Positions 21,325 through 32,270 are shown, numbered from the stretch's first letter. The stretch is 64,000 bases of DNA from Nitzschia sp. DOCU1 (GCA_951394045.1 OX595996.1:1860001-1924000), one strand, 5' to 3'. Notes: generated by a model not told the origin, from the sequence alone. Made by a program: numbers and translations.

Positions 21325-22833
21325 CTAGAGGAGTTCTTTGGCCCCACCACAGATTCCTTGACGTTGCTTTTCCTTGGCAAGAGATTTCATTTTCCCCAAC
21401 GCAAGATGAACACCATCTCCGCGGTCATCGGTCAGGCTGTACTGATATTGTCGACTATACTTTGCCACTGTATCCTGCATCAAAGTAAGCAAGCGCGGTG
21501 GTATGGTCGAAAGTAGCTGGTATAAATCGATGCGCCCATTCAGAAAAGCTTCCCGGTACTCCTCGCCCAGCAAGATTCTACCGTGATGCTTCCAATGATC
21601 CCAGAACCATGGTGTTACATTGTCCGTGTCGTTGGAGAACAAAACAGGGATGCACCCAAATGAAATCGAGTCGGCGATTGATTTACGCCAGGGAGAATCG
21701 CCGACGGGCTCTAGGCAAAATGTAGAGCTTCGTTTTACCAGCAGATTTGTTGTACTGGGTTTCTCCAGTTTACACTTGTAATTGTCATTGTAGGATAGAC
21801 ACAAGTCCCGTATGCGAAGTCGAACTTCTACATCTCCATGATCCCATTTGCCCACAAAACTCATCAAATATTTGCGTTGCTCTGTTGTATTTGCTAGGAA
21901 GTTTGACGCTTCACCACTCAAGTAGTGGAGACTGCTCGGGTAAGGTACCGAGAACAGATTCGGGTACGCTGCTTGGTCGCTAGGATGTTTTTCGCTCGCG
22001 TCAGTTTCCACGTGACTTACTTTGAAATAGTTGACCGCCGGGGCGTGGGAGTACGCAAGCCGCATTGCGAGTTGAAATACCGGCAATGGATCCCAAAACC
22101 AGCCCGTGCAAAGGCGACCTATGTAGTGACCCTTTCCCATGGTCATGAAATAGCGACAATCAGGTTCCAAACCTTTCGCTTGTATTTCTTCTAGTAGCTG
22201 AGTGACGTTGGATTTCTCGCACATGGCCCTGACTTCAGCGGAGCCTTTCGGGGCAGTATTAATGGGGAGATAGAACAAGTCAGCTTTGGCTGGATCATTA
22301 GTATAATAGCAGCTCTCTGGCTGACGCAAGCGATTTTCAAGAATGGTTCCCAAGCTGTACTGGTTGGTCGACCTTAGTGAAATTCCTTCGATGGGATTGT
22401 CGTACGCCGTCGGGTTGCCAAAGGCATAGTCAACAGATGCAACGTGCTTCCTTGCAACGTCCCTGAAATCGCTTGAAAGATTGAAGACAAAGACTTTGGG
22501 GCAGTCCGCGATGTCAGGAGCAGACATCTTATCAAGCGCCCGTTTGCTCTCCAAGGCCACTTGTAAAGATCGGTCCCAAAAAGACTGGTAAAAGTCAGCG
22601 TCCTGTCCAGGCAACACTTGGTCTGTAGTCGGACTACTCTCAGGGCTGATTTGCCCCTGTTCAATCGACCATACCTGATCGAAAGCCTCCCTGTAATGAC
22701 GAAATATTGATCGGTTGACCACTCGGGAGTGTTTCAGTACCAGACCGAGAGTTGCGGCTAAAAGCAAATACATTACCATTGCCCGCTGGTTGGAAGCAAC
22801 ATTTTTCTCTCTAGTAGCCCTGTAAATGCGCAT
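21325..22833 (-). CDS. Exostosin-family (GT47) glycosyltransferase
   Basis: 502 residues from the ATG at 22833, single exon. A hydrophobic anchor at about residues 19-33 (MVMYLLLAATLGLVL) follows a short basic tail, as in type II Golgi enzymes. The diagnostic part is FCLEPVGDSPWRK (372-384) followed by DSISFGCIPVLFS, the nucleotide-sugar binding region of the exostosin domain. Earlier parts fit too: VFVFNL and DLFYLPIN in the N-terminal half. GT47 enzymes transfer arabinose, galactose, xylose or uronic acids in walls and proteoglycans; some plant members glycosylate extensins. Specificity here is unknown. It is transcribed away from the gene at 23348, sharing a 514-bp divergent promoter region. 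Confidence 0.85.
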   Translation of the reverse strand: MRIYRATREKNVASNQRAMVMYLLLAATLGLVLKHSRVVNRSIFRHYREAFDQVWSIEQGQISPESSPTTDQVLPGQDADFYQSFWDRSLQVALESKRALDKMSAPDIADCPKVFVFNLSSDFRDVARKHVASVDYAFGNPTAYDNPIEGISLRSTNQYSLGTILENRLRQPESCYYTNDPAKADLFYLPINTAPKGSAEVRAMCEKSNVTQLLEEIQAKGLEPDCRYFMTMGKGHYIGRLCTGWFWDPLPVFQLAMRLAYSHAPAVNYFKVSHVETDASEKHPSDQAAYPNLFSVPYPSSLHYLSGEASNFLANTTEQRKYLMSFVGKWDHGDVEVRLRIRDLCLSYNDNYKCKLEKPSTTNLLVKRSSTFCLEPVGDSPWRKSIADSISFGCIPVLFSNDTDNVTPWFWDHWKHHGRILLGEEYREAFLNGRIDLYQLLSTIPPRLLTLMQDTVAKYSRQYQYSLTDDRGDGVHLALGKMKSLAKEKQRQGICGGAKELL

Positions 22834-23347
22834 TATCAAACTACACTACACTCGACTCGATTTGTCTCCTCCCTTAGTGACAACAGTTGCGATGGAACAG
22901 GGGTCCGATTGTTGTCCTCGTGAGGACTTCCAAATTTTCAAATTCTACAGAAAGATCGCGTACGCGTAAACTACGGTTAAAAGACGAGCTCCGGATCAAA
23001 GCAGGGGGAGGGCGCTTGCATCGAAGCGCTCTCGAGGAGGGCGAGCCCCATTTCTCATGAAAAGCCAACATAACGGCAAAACTAACATATGTAAATTAGG
23101 ATATGAATATATATATTGTAACACAAATCGTGATGAGTGAGTCGCCGTTGCGTGTCTGTTAGGCCTCGCGCGCATGGCGTCCCTCGCATCAACACACATT
23201 CTTTCCGCATCCTTTCATCTTCTACATACAAGTTTTCTTGAGAACATTCTGGGCGACCCAAAGTGGTGAACCTGAACGTTCTTGTAATCATTTGTGTGCA
23301 GTCATCACGGCACTTTCTTTCAAATGAATGCAAAGCAATAGGTCATC
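22834..23347. promoter_or_regulatory. Divergent intergenic region between two glycosyltransferase genes
   Basis: 514 bp containing both promoters. It includes an AT-rich patch (TATGAATATATATATTG near 23101) but no element I can assign to either gene. The shared region makes co-expression possible. Confidence 0.45.
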
Positions 23348-24625
23348 ATGAGAATACAATCCAAGCCAAGAATCCGCCAGAAGAACTTCGTGCGCGTCTT
23401 CACTGTCCAGTGGCTTCAATTTGTCGCAGTTGCCTGCGTTTTTGCTGCGCTCTATCGGACGAAAGGGCAAATACAAGAAAGCATCGCTCTTCACAATGAA
23501 ATGAGCGCTTTTCGAACCGATTCGAAAATCAGTGATAGCGCCACAACAGACGAATCCAGATATGTTCGCAAACCCGCTGAGGAGGCTTCCATCTCACAGC
23601 AACCAGAAATGACTTTTCTATTTCCTGTCGAGACCGAGACTTTGGTAGATGATAAAGACATCGACGACAACAACGTTATCGACATTGGATTACAGGACAA
23701 GCACGACCAGGGTATCAAAATTCCAGAGCCAACATTTCCAACAGAATCAGAAAACATCGAACGAGCAATCGCAGTCATTAGCATGGGAAGCAAGGCCGCC
23801 AAGACACAGATTGTTGAACGATTTGTGTGGTCTCTTCGCAACATTGGAAACTACACTGGATGGGTCGTTCTCGTAACTGATGCTCCGCCGGGACGTTATG
23901 CATCCATTTCAAATTGGACGGACCATTTCGTTGCTATCAAACCGATAGAGGACGATTTTTCCAAAGGTCATCATCACATTGAAATGGCACGCAAGCGCTT
24001 CAAGACCTATGTCATTGACTACATGAATCTCGACAGACGGCTTGATAGCGTTAGATTGATCTACTACCTCGATGTCGACATCGTCTTCGGTAGTCCAGTT
24101 GCTCCTCTCTTCGAGGGTCTGGAGGCAAAATACAAAATCGGGAAATCAAACCCTGATGATGCCGCCAAGATGTGGATGTTCAAGGGCAATTCGAGGAGGT
24201 GGTCGATACAAGGCGGTCAGATGATACTCGATAGAAAACTATCCAAACCGTGTCTGGAACGATGGAGATGGCACATGGACCGCAGCCTGACCGTCAAAAA
24301 GGACCAGGTCTTTTTAAATGACATGGTGGCAGAGCAACGAAAAGGGAAGAAAGGTATCAACTGTAAGATTGTCGCTATGGAGCAGAAACCCTACATTGAA
24401 TTTCCAGAAAAGTGGGATATGATAGACGTGGCACTAAAAGTCAAAAGTTCCGTGAACCGTACGTCGGGCAGGACCTACAGCCCTCTTGTACATATCAGGA
24501 ACACAGCAAATTTGAAAATGACAAGCAAATGGAACTACCGCTTGTACATCGAGGATGTCCTGGGTGTTGACAAATCCAATTGGAAGGACCCACTCAACAT
24601 TACGAACAAGATTGTGTTTGGCTAG
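23348..24625 (+). CDS. Type II membrane glycosyltransferase (GT8-like, nucleotide-diphospho-sugar fold)
   Basis: 425 residues, single exon. A basic N-terminus and one hydrophobic span (~19-37) indicate a Golgi type II protein. A low-complexity stem to about residue 130 precedes a domain opening IAVISMGSKA. YYLDVDIVFG holds a DxD at 242-244 for metal and nucleotide sugar. QGGQMILDRK and KDQVFLNDM resemble the acceptor and metal regions of GT8-like enzymes. A late LVHIRN could supply the last metal ligand. The fold is well supported, the exact family less so. It lies in a run of glycosyltransferases and a prolyl hydroxylase, which suggests action on secreted glycoproteins. Confidence 0.65.
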   Translation: MRIQSKPRIRQKNFVRVFTVQWLQFVAVACVFAALYRTKGQIQESIALHNEMSAFRTDSKISDSATTDESRYVRKPAEEASISQQPEMTFLFPVETETLVDDKDIDDNNVIDIGLQDKHDQGIKIPEPTFPTESENIERAIAVISMGSKAAKTQIVERFVWSLRNIGNYTGWVVLVTDAPPGRYASISNWTDHFVAIKPIEDDFSKGHHHIEMARKRFKTYVIDYMNLDRRLDSVRLIYYLDVDIVFGSPVAPLFEGLEAKYKIGKSNPDDAAKMWMFKGNSRRWSIQGGQMILDRKLSKPCLERWRWHMDRSLTVKKDQVFLNDMVAEQRKGKKGINCKIVAMEQKPYIEFPEKWDMIDVALKVKSSVNRTSGRTYSPLVHIRNTANLKMTSKWNYRLYIEDVLGVDKSNWKDPLNITNKIVFG

Positions 24626-24782
24626 CTACAGGATTCCAGACGTCACATGATGAAGTGTTGTGTATTGTACCATTATAATGCTAAAATTTTTGCATACTAT
24701 AAAGAATACAGCACGATCCAGAGCAGGGTTTATGAACTTTCCGCTGAGTTTATCTTCATGTGCGGTCTCGCGACTAGCGAGA

Positions 24783-27108
24783 TCATGTACGAGACTCGAC
24801 TTCGCCTGTGAAGGTGGTGATCTGACTTTTGGAACTTCGATCATGGCCTTTGTCTTTTCCGCTTGTAGACGCGTTGTCATCTGATTCATCAGACGTATCG
24901 CCTTGCTCCACCGGCCATTTTTGTAGCGCTGTGATAGCCTTGCAGCCGAAAACAACAACTAAGCAAGTAAAGCCGAGGCACACCGAAACTACCACGGTAT
25001 CGCGATGCCGTAGGATCATTCCAATGGAAGTTTCGTCGCCGATTTCTTCTTGGACGGTGACAAACAAATTGAACATGCATAGATGTACCAAGAATCCCCA
25101 GAGCACGGTGCGACTTAGTGCTATGTGAACCAAGGCACGCCTTTTGCTGTTGAACCATTTCTCCAGCATTTCAGTGGGCAGAGCTCGACCACATTCGTCA
25201 AAGGCTTCCAAGAATTTGAAAGTCTCTATCGCTCCTTGCTCGGTCTTAATTTCCATTCCAAGATCAGTTGGGACCCAAAGAAATTCTCCAGCACAGACGA
25301 CAAACGGGTCCGCCAATGCCATCAGCGATAAACCATAGTTGGCTACAGCAAATTTCACGACGAGTGTAGCCAAGAAACCACTTGCCACCCAAAGGTCCCA
25401 CCAATCAGTCTCCGTTTCTGGTGCCGATTCAAAAACTTTCCTTCTGGCTTCAGTGCCATTTGTGCATATCGAGGTGTTTCCGAAGAATGTGATATTTTCA
25501 TGGGGTGCATACAGTGTACCTGAGGGCGATAGTACAGTAGTCAGGCATGGGACTTATCATCGAGGGAGACGATATAATAAGTACGCACACAATTAGATAA
25601 TACTCACATTGCAGGTCCGATCCGTTTTTGCAAATATCCAAAGGGATTGTAAATCCAAGCTCGGTAGAGTTGTCAAGAAACGCTTGTGCAATCATTGACA
25701 TGTAGTGATTGGGGAACGCACATTGACAATCCTCTGCAAAGTGCCGCACTTCTTGTAGCACGTCAATCACTGTCATTGCCGATGATCGAAATTGGGGCCC
25801 CATCGGCATCAATTCCTTGCAAATATCATTCAGAACCAACTGTCGATCTAGAAGATAGTCGGTATCAACGAAACAAGGATCCCCCCCTCGAAGATTATTT
25901 ACAAAAAGCCTGATATCAGGACTGTACCAAATGCCTCTGAAATATTCGATTCCCCACCAAATGGCAACAACGATGCATATGAAGTAAGGCTTTTGAACGC
26001 CAAATAGAAAGCGTTTGATCCCAGCCCAGACTGGTATGCGGAAAAGTATTAGCGGTGATGGGAAAAATAGAGAGAGGCATTGGTATGCGATGTAGAGGTA
26101 GCTCGCCACGTCTACCTGAAACAAAATCTTCTCGGTTGTGTCCATGGCAGTCGAAACTACATTTTCGGGTACGGAAACCGGAAAATCCATAGAGTAATTA
26201 GCCCGACGTTCTTCCGCAAACCTGAATTGATGAAATCGATAGTCTTCAAGTTCTTTTTCTTCATCAGCTGTATGCTTTGGGCATGGAAATGGGACTGGAA
26301 TACAAACTTCACCACAATATCGCTCGCCAGCCAATCCAGTTGCCTCAAATAAAACCGAGTCAGGTAAAGTCGGACAATCGCATATTTCCGATATACACTC
26401 GCGACGGTTTGCAGCATCGATTGCTGCCTCTAGCGCTTCAGCACAATAACCTGGAAAGAACGGCCCGGGGCGGTCCCACTCTTCTTTCAAACCGGACACC
26501 GTTTCCGTAGTGGGACACTCAAATGGTGGCAAACCGTAGAGCGATGTGTCATTAATCAAGGCCCGATGGAAATTGGTCATCAACTCATACTGCTGCCGTG
26601 CCTGTTCAAGATTTGTTATTTCAAGAAGTTCGCGCTTTAAGTCGTGAACTCCTGACTCATGGATGTCGGCTATACATAGATCTGTCGCCAGCGTTGCCAG
26701 CGATACTCCAAGTTGATCGGTCACAAGGTCGGGCGAAAGCAAAACGGCCGCCAGATTTATCAAAACACAAGTCGTCAAGATTCCCATATTGTAGGGAATC
26801 GGTACCCATCCAGGAAACTTTTTTACCCGCATCGATTCTAGTTTGACGGTCCCAAGCAACCACGCGAAGGCAAAATCCTGGTGCGTCCGAAGATTGTCGT
26901 TGAATAAGTCGGCAATTGCTTGAAAATTGTTTGATATAATATCACTCGAATGCTTCTTTTCTTCTATTTCCTTCTGTGCGGCAGCGGTACTTTCGATACG
27001 TGCTTTGCGGTTTGCCCATTGGCGCATTGCGCGTACAACGAAGTAATTGACTATGAAGCATACGTCTAGCATCAACAGGATTCCAAGCATCCCGAAAGAG
27101 ACCGGCAT
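24783..27108 (-). CDS. Multi-pass membrane protein with Cys-rich loop, unknown function
   Basis: Exons 27108-25608 and 25519-24783 join over an 88-nt intron (GTGAGT donor) to give 745 residues. Predicted spans include GILLMLDVCFIVNYFVV near the N-terminus, GILTTCVLINLAAVLL, VASYLYIAYQCLSLFF, PYFICIVVAIWW, and three or more in the second exon. Between the second and third lies a loop of roughly 200 residues with clustered cysteines (CISEICDCP, CGEVCIPVPFPCP) and N-glycosylation sequons, so it is probably extracellular or lumenal. The C-terminus is a charged Ser/Asp/Lys tail. I recognise no family; it could be a receptor, channel or lineage-specific protein. It is transcribed divergently from the LARGE-like gene. 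Confidence 0.7.
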
Positions 27109-27546
27109 GGTTGCCTATCATATAAATTTTGTAGATGTAGCAATTTTCTTTATCCGCTTGGTCAAAATGAAAGTGAGATTGAATATTGGTGCATCGTCGC
27201 AAGCCCTTGTCCTCGGAGGCAAGCGACGAGGAGAGCACCACCTTCGCCGGCTGTTCGAGGGAAATCGAAACCCCACGGTTCACCACACCACCGATTTGGC
27301 GAGACTCACCCGGCGTCACCTTTGAGCTAAACGTTTCGAGGATGCTAGATATCTAAATAATTTAGCGGTAACCGTTTTTCAGAAGGCGCGAACATTAAAG
27401 TCAAACAGTCATTTCTGTCGGTAGAGTCAAGTCGAACCGTCCTTCAAACTGCATAACCCTGTCTGTCGCTGGATCGCGTCACACTCACTCAATTTCTTTT
27501 CTTGGTTCAGCCGAAAACCCAGAGAAATCTCCATGACAGAAGGATC
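27109..27546. promoter_or_regulatory. Divergent intergenic region
   Basis: 438 bp between the multi-pass protein and the two-domain glycosyltransferase. It must hold both promoters. No TATA box or regulatory motif was assigned. Confidence 0.4.
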
Positions 27547-29712
27547 ATGCTACCATCAAGGAAACATTCAATTGCTTTGGTCGTTCAAAGAAGCAGAAGA
27601 CAAGTTTCCATGAAACCCGCCAATCGCTCTTTCCTATGGCTGTTGATTGGTTCGATTACAGTTCAGTTGCTTGAAATAGGAGGATTCCAGCGTTCAACCT
27701 TGCTGCATCAAATCACAACGGGGGCTACGAGTGCAGGAAGCGCGTTCCCTGGCGAAAGTAGGAATACCGATGAGTCCGACTTTCGAATATGGCTTCAAAT
27801 CACGGTGAGCTTGGAGTACGACCAACACCTTCTTCCTCATCTTCTCGATCATTACCTCGGACTCGGTATCGATCCGAACTACATCCTCCTTTCCCTGCAT
27901 CATCGTAGTGCCAACGCATCAAAGTTCTTCGGACCCGCTGAAGTTGAGCTTCGAAGACGTTTTGGTGTTCGCTACTTTCATCGATGGACTGGAGACTACG
28001 ACTCGAATAGACTCTGGGAAGCTAGGCAAGCGCATAGGGCCATGTTCGACATTCGACCATGCGACTGGATTGTCAAATCCGACGCAGACGAGCTTCCGGC
28101 TATACCCGGTGGAAACTTGCCAGAATTTCTTGCTTCGGTTGGGGATCAGGGCTACGATGTGGTTTTTGGAACGTTCAACGATCGGGTTACCATTGACGGA
28201 TCCCTGGTGGATATTTCTCCGGCACCAAGTCTTCATGAGCAGTTTCCGTTGACCTGCAATGTCACTGCCGAGATTGCTATCGCGAACACCAGGAAAGCGA
28301 TCGCCTTTCGAGGATACCACAAGGAAAATCGTGGTGGTCACGAACTAATGGAGACAAGTCGACAAGAGTACGACTTACGAAAAAAGAAGGGATATGATCA
28401 TTGTGGATTTCCGCTCCTACTGAAAATCGATCACTTCAAGTGGACTTCCCAAGCCGCTCAGAAAATTTTAGTGCGCAGCAAACACTATCAAGAGATAGGG
28501 ATGGGGCACTACAAACAGTCGGCGCGTCTAGTCGATCATATACTAGAAAACATGGGGCTCAATGTTAAAGCGATGAATTGCTCGCTTCAGGCCGATGGGG
28601 CAGGGCCGGACTATCGGCATCTGTACAGCGACGGTCAAACCTGTAGAACCCCAGGCCAAGTCGTCTGCCCCGGCAATTACCCCAAGTCAGGCCCGTCGGT
28701 TGGGACACATTGGATATTACAGAAATCACTCCGTAGTCAATGGGACCAGATCGAACACACAGCCAAGTACGACTTTGCGTTCACGGGGCGTCGCGCCGCT
28801 TCAGCGGCACAAAATGCCGTCAGTCTTGCAGTTATTGCCGATATCGATCAATGGCATCGGCTTTTACTGTTGATCGAGAGATGGAACGGGCCTGTATCTG
28901 TAGCCATTTACATTCCCAAGAAAGACGATATTGTCAGATTGGAATCTTTGTGGTCGCGCTGGCGTCCGCGCCTGGAAACAACCGATTTCCATATCTTGAT
29001 GGACAAAACTCCTTCTTGGGGGTACCCTCACAACACTCTGCGGGAATTGTCCTTGTCGAATGTACGGACAAATTACTTTCTAACCTTGGATGTAGACGTA
29101 CTGCCGACGATCAATGCCTCCGAAGCGTTGCGAAATCGAATCATTCTTGACCACGAACTGTTTCACGAGCTCAACAACAAGACTTTAATGGCGATTCCAA
29201 CCTTCCACCGTATGCTGAATGCCTCGGAAGCCGTGAATGAGAGCAATTGCTTCCAAATGGCAGCCAACTATCTCCCTTCTAATACGACCGAAGCCCGCCG
29301 TGGATACGAAATGGAAATACTGGAGCCCTTCAAAGCGACTCGGTTCGAGCACTCCCTGACCTCCGGCCTTTTTTACACCAGTGACTGGCTATCGCCCATC
29401 GAGCAACCTCGAGCCAGAGACCGATCGTTTACCAAGGTTGAATTCAGATCTGGCCTGGCCGTGTTCGTGCTTGGAAGCAAGAAAGATATTGACGTGCCTC
29501 GCTATTGGCAGGCTTTCCGTGGACATGGGTTCGGCCACAATACTTGGCTCCTAGAGGCCCATTTGCAAGGATTCAAATTTGGAGTACTGAAAGATTTCTT
29601 TGTGACGCACCTGACGCAAGCCGATGAAGATTTACGGGGATCTCGCAAGCTCTCTCTTCAGGAAGAAAAGTCGATCCGAAAGTACTTGGAAGCCTTCCAG
29701 AACAAACAATAG
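27547..29712 (+). CDS. Two-domain glycosyltransferase: DxD family-2-like plus GT49 (LARGE/B4GAT1-like)
   Basis: 721 residues from the first ATG (27547); the second Met at 27610 is also possible. A hydrophobic anchor (SFLWLLIGSITVQLLEI) follows a basic tail. The first catalytic domain opens RIWLQITVSLEYDQHLLPHL and has KSDADEL (DxD at 179-181), like the glycosyl-transferase family 2-like group. The second, from about residue 430, begins VSVAIYIPKKDD and has TLDVDVLPT (DxD 515-517), matching GT49, the LARGE C-terminal/B4GAT1 type. Several N-glycosylation sequons fit a lumenal protein. LARGE builds xylose-glucuronate polymers on dystroglycan, but LARGE pairs GT49 with GT8, so the pairing here differs. 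Its 3' end is 15 bp from that of the prolyl hydroxylase (convergent). Confidence 0.8.
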   Translation: MLPSRKHSIALVVQRSRRQVSMKPANRSFLWLLIGSITVQLLEIGGFQRSTLLHQITTGATSAGSAFPGESRNTDESDFRIWLQITVSLEYDQHLLPHLLDHYLGLGIDPNYILLSLHHRSANASKFFGPAEVELRRRFGVRYFHRWTGDYDSNRLWEARQAHRAMFDIRPCDWIVKSDADELPAIPGGNLPEFLASVGDQGYDVVFGTFNDRVTIDGSLVDISPAPSLHEQFPLTCNVTAEIAIANTRKAIAFRGYHKENRGGHELMETSRQEYDLRKKKGYDHCGFPLLLKIDHFKWTSQAAQKILVRSKHYQEIGMGHYKQSARLVDHILENMGLNVKAMNCSLQADGAGPDYRHLYSDGQTCRTPGQVVCPGNYPKSGPSVGTHWILQKSLRSQWDQIEHTAKYDFAFTGRRAASAAQNAVSLAVIADIDQWHRLLLLIERWNGPVSVAIYIPKKDDIVRLESLWSRWRPRLETTDFHILMDKTPSWGYPHNTLRELSLSNVRTNYFLTLDVDVLPTINASEALRNRIILDHELFHELNNKTLMAIPTFHRMLNASEAVNESNCFQMAANYLPSNTTEARRGYEMEILEPFKATRFEHSLTSGLFYTSDWLSPIEQPRARDRSFTKVEFRSGLAVFVLGSKKDIDVPRYWQAFRGHGFGHNTWLLEAHLQGFKFGVLKDFFVTHLTQADEDLRGSRKLSLQEEKSIRKYLEAFQNKQ

Positions 29713-29727
29713 ATACCAACCGAGACC

Positions 29728-30943
29728 TCACATGCACTGCCTGGCAAACGCATCCACAAAATCCCGTTGATGAATAAAAATATTGGCACCAAACTTAACG
29801 CCTTGTTCGACTGGCAAGGCTTCATGGTCCATTCTTCCATCGATTTGGAGTGGGTTGTCATCCTTGACGCTCGGCCAAATCAAAACTCGTCCACGCTTGG
29901 GCGTAATTTCCAAGCCCAGCGAGTTGAACCGTGTCCCCCCGCCCGCCAAAACGTCATTTAGATAAATATAGACCGTCATTATTCGATTGCCTTGTGGTCG
30001 ATCCAACTCCTGTATGTTGTAATCATGATGCCGTTTGTAGAACTCGCCGGCCTGATGATAGAGAAAGGGTTCAAGGATTTGTCAGCAAAAGTTCGTGTTT
30101 CAAAAGCAGAATCACTCTAGACCCGTTCAAATGACCCACCTCATATTTCAAAAGCTGAAAGTATTCGTAATTTTCCCGTGGAATATCCAGCATTTTCTCC
30201 AGTCGTTCCAGAACTGCTTGCGTGACTGGGTCTTGGTAGCAGCCATCCAAACACCACGCGTTGGTCGAAGTTCGATGTTGCGAAACCACCGAAGCCATGG
30301 ATCCATCTGCTAGTACTTTTCCAGCATCGACCGATCGTTCAAATTGTCGCTTGTGTCCCCAGTCAATCAACGTCTCGCAATCCGTGGGGGACACAAAGTC
30401 GTCCAGCGTGAGAATCCACGGATCGTCCGACCAAATTTGCACTGTGCGGTTATACTCGCGGACAATGCGTTCCATGGTGGCGTTGACTTTTCCAGGGTCC
30501 TTCCACAACGCTAGATCGCGATCAAACTGGCATCGAGTTTCCCAGTCGAGCATCTCGCAAGATTGACAAGCCGGCGCACAATGGAATTGCATGTACTTTG
30601 GATTCGCTTCACACTCGCCAATGGCGCTCCAGTAGACGCAACTCGCATCCTTGAATTTGCACTGGTCTCGGACCTTGGCGTACAAGGGATCCACCATGAT
30701 GACCGTCTTCATGTATTCCTCCACCAATGGAAAGCGTCGCTGGGCCAGAGGGTCCTGAAGATCTTGGGCTTCTCCCCACCAGGAGGACATGTCGGAAGGT
30801 TGGACAGTCGGCTCTGCAGCTCGGACGACACCTTCACAAGTATCATCAACGTCATCCCCACCACCACCGGCGTGACAAGTGCCTTCTCCCGCTGCAAGAG
30901 CCACGCACAGAAGCAAAATAAGTACCATTAACCTTCTTGGCAT
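29728..30943 (-). CDS. Prolyl 4-hydroxylase, secretory, with ShK-type domain
   Basis: Exons 30943-30140 and 30051-29728 join over an 88-nt intron (GTGGGT donor) to give 375 residues. The chosen ATG gives a clean signal peptide (MPRRLMVLILLLCVALAAG); a 16-residue longer start at 30991 is also open. Residues ~95-129 hold six cysteines spaced as in ShKT domains. The 2-oxoglutarate/Fe(II) core shows YEAGEFYKRHHDY with iron ligands H276 and D278, distal H344 (MDHEALPV), and K354 for 2-oxoglutarate. Such enzymes hydroxylate prolines in ER proteins so they can be O-glycosylated. Head-to-head 366 bp away is a Pro-rich secreted protein gene, and a decayed partial copy of this gene lies at 32010-32270. 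Confidence 0.9.
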
Positions 30944-31309
30944 GGTCGCTGCATTGTGCCGTGTTTCTTGAGTTCGTGGCATGCGAGACACATCGCACCG
31001 ACGCCGAGAAATTAATGACTTCTTTCCTCAAAGGAGATCGAACAAGTCAATTTTGTCCATGTGTGAACGTCCGTGCGCACGATGCACAAACATACATAGA
31101 AAGAAATTCAAATTCGTTTATCCAATGTCAGATATTCTATGTGGTTAAGTACGGAGCAACGCACACACAACTCTACCGGTCACCTGGTCTGCTCTATTGC
31201 TTGTCTTGCGATCGCCACAAATCCAATTTCTCAAATTTTATCTGTTCCCCAGGCCCACAACTTACGATTTTCTGTAACAAACGGATAATTGAAACAACAT
31301 CAACACAGA
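30944..31309. promoter_or_regulatory. Divergent promoter region, prolyl hydroxylase / Pro-rich protein
   Basis: 366 bp shared by the two divergent genes, enzyme and possible substrate. No specific motif was assigned. Confidence 0.45.
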
Positions 31310-32002
31310 ATGACAATGATGAAATCAACCACATTCGTCGTGACACTACTGTTTAGTCTTCCCGTCGACCTTGTGAAGTGCAGGCCGACGAGGACGTCGA
31401 CGACGCGAACGACAAGAAAGGACGCAGCTAAAGGAGCACAACAACAACTTCGGGGTCGAAGGTTAACTGATTTCAGTGTTTTTACTGAGTTCTTTGCTGA
31501 AGATTCCACGTCTGAGGCTGAAGCTAGCAGTGCAGCTCGAAATTCCGACATTCAAAGCACTGGGAATACACCGCCCCCAACAGAACCGCCGTACGGGGAT
31601 ATCTTTCCCGAAGACTTTGGATATGATATTGTGATGAGCATGAGCATGCCACAGATCCCCCCAACGCAAATGCCTTCTGATCGAATAACCCCAGCGCCGA
31701 CACCTCGACCTGGTTACCCCCAGCCAGCAACTCCGGCACCGACACCAAAGCCTGGTACTGCAGCGCCCTATCCCGCCAGTCCGACGACAGCGCAACCAGC
31801 CGCTACATTGTCTCCTACACAAATGCTCACTCCTCGGCCGCCAACAAAGGCGCCTGAAGTCCGTATCGATCCTATGACACCCATCCCGACCCAAAAAATC
31901 ACGCCCATCCCTTCTTCCATCCCAAGTGACTATCCGAGTTTGGCACCTAGTTTGGCACCAACGACTGCTGCCCCGATTTCTGGTAATTCGACACCGCCGT
32001 GA
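31310..32002 (+). CDS. Secreted Pro/Thr-rich protein, shortened family member lacking the C-terminal domain
   Basis: 230 residues from the ATG at 31310. A signal peptide (KSTTFVVTLLFSLPVDLVK) is followed by an acidic region with FTEFFAEDSTSEAEASSA, then MSMSMP and a Pro/Thr/Ala-rich stretch. The order matches the proteins at 1660 and 33330 (signal peptide, acidic stretch, MSM-P motif, Pro repeats), but this one stops at ISGNSTPP without the Lys-rich part or the ~145-residue C-terminal domain. The sequence just after the stop is a fragment of a prolyl hydroxylase gene on the other strand, so the end of this gene was probably lost in a rearrangement. It could still make a small secreted protein, or be decaying. 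Confidence 0.65.
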   Translation: MTMMKSTTFVVTLLFSLPVDLVKCRPTRTSTTRTTRKDAAKGAQQQLRGRRLTDFSVFTEFFAEDSTSEAEASSAARNSDIQSTGNTPPPTEPPYGDIFPEDFGYDIVMSMSMPQIPPTQMPSDRITPAPTPRPGYPQPATPAPTPKPGTAAPYPASPTTAQPAATLSPTQMLTPRPPTKAPEVRIDPMTPIPTQKITPIPSSIPSDYPSLAPSLAPTTAAPISGNSTPP

Positions 32003-32009
32003 TACCATT

Positions 32010-32270
32010 TCAAGAACTGATTGGTCTGATGAGAAAGAAAAGGGTTCGAGAATTTTTCACCAAAAAATCATAATACACTTTCATGTAAACCCAAACCCAA
32101 TTACCCACATCATATTTCAAAAGCTGAACGTATTCGTAGTTTGGTGCCCGTGTGATATCCAGCATTTTCTTCAGTCTTTCCAGAAACTTCTTGCGTGGCT
32201 GGGTCTTCGTAGCTACCTTCTCCCGCTGCAAGAGCACAGAAGCAAAACAAGGACCATTAACCTTTTTTCT
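32010..32270 (-). pseudogene. Prolyl 4-hydroxylase pseudogene fragment
   Basis: Read on the minus strand, 32237 down to 32100 parallels the intact gene: FLERLKKMLDITRAPNYEY against VLERLEKMLDIPRENYEY, then QLLKYDVG against QLLKYEVG. Next to it, 32215-32270 matches the signal-peptide coding region of the intact gene (CTTCTCCCGCTGCAAGAGC and CCATTAACCTT). The middle, about 600 bp in the functional copy, is missing, and intron-like sequence continues towards 32010. Iron ligands are absent, so it cannot make an enzyme. Confidence 0.8.
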
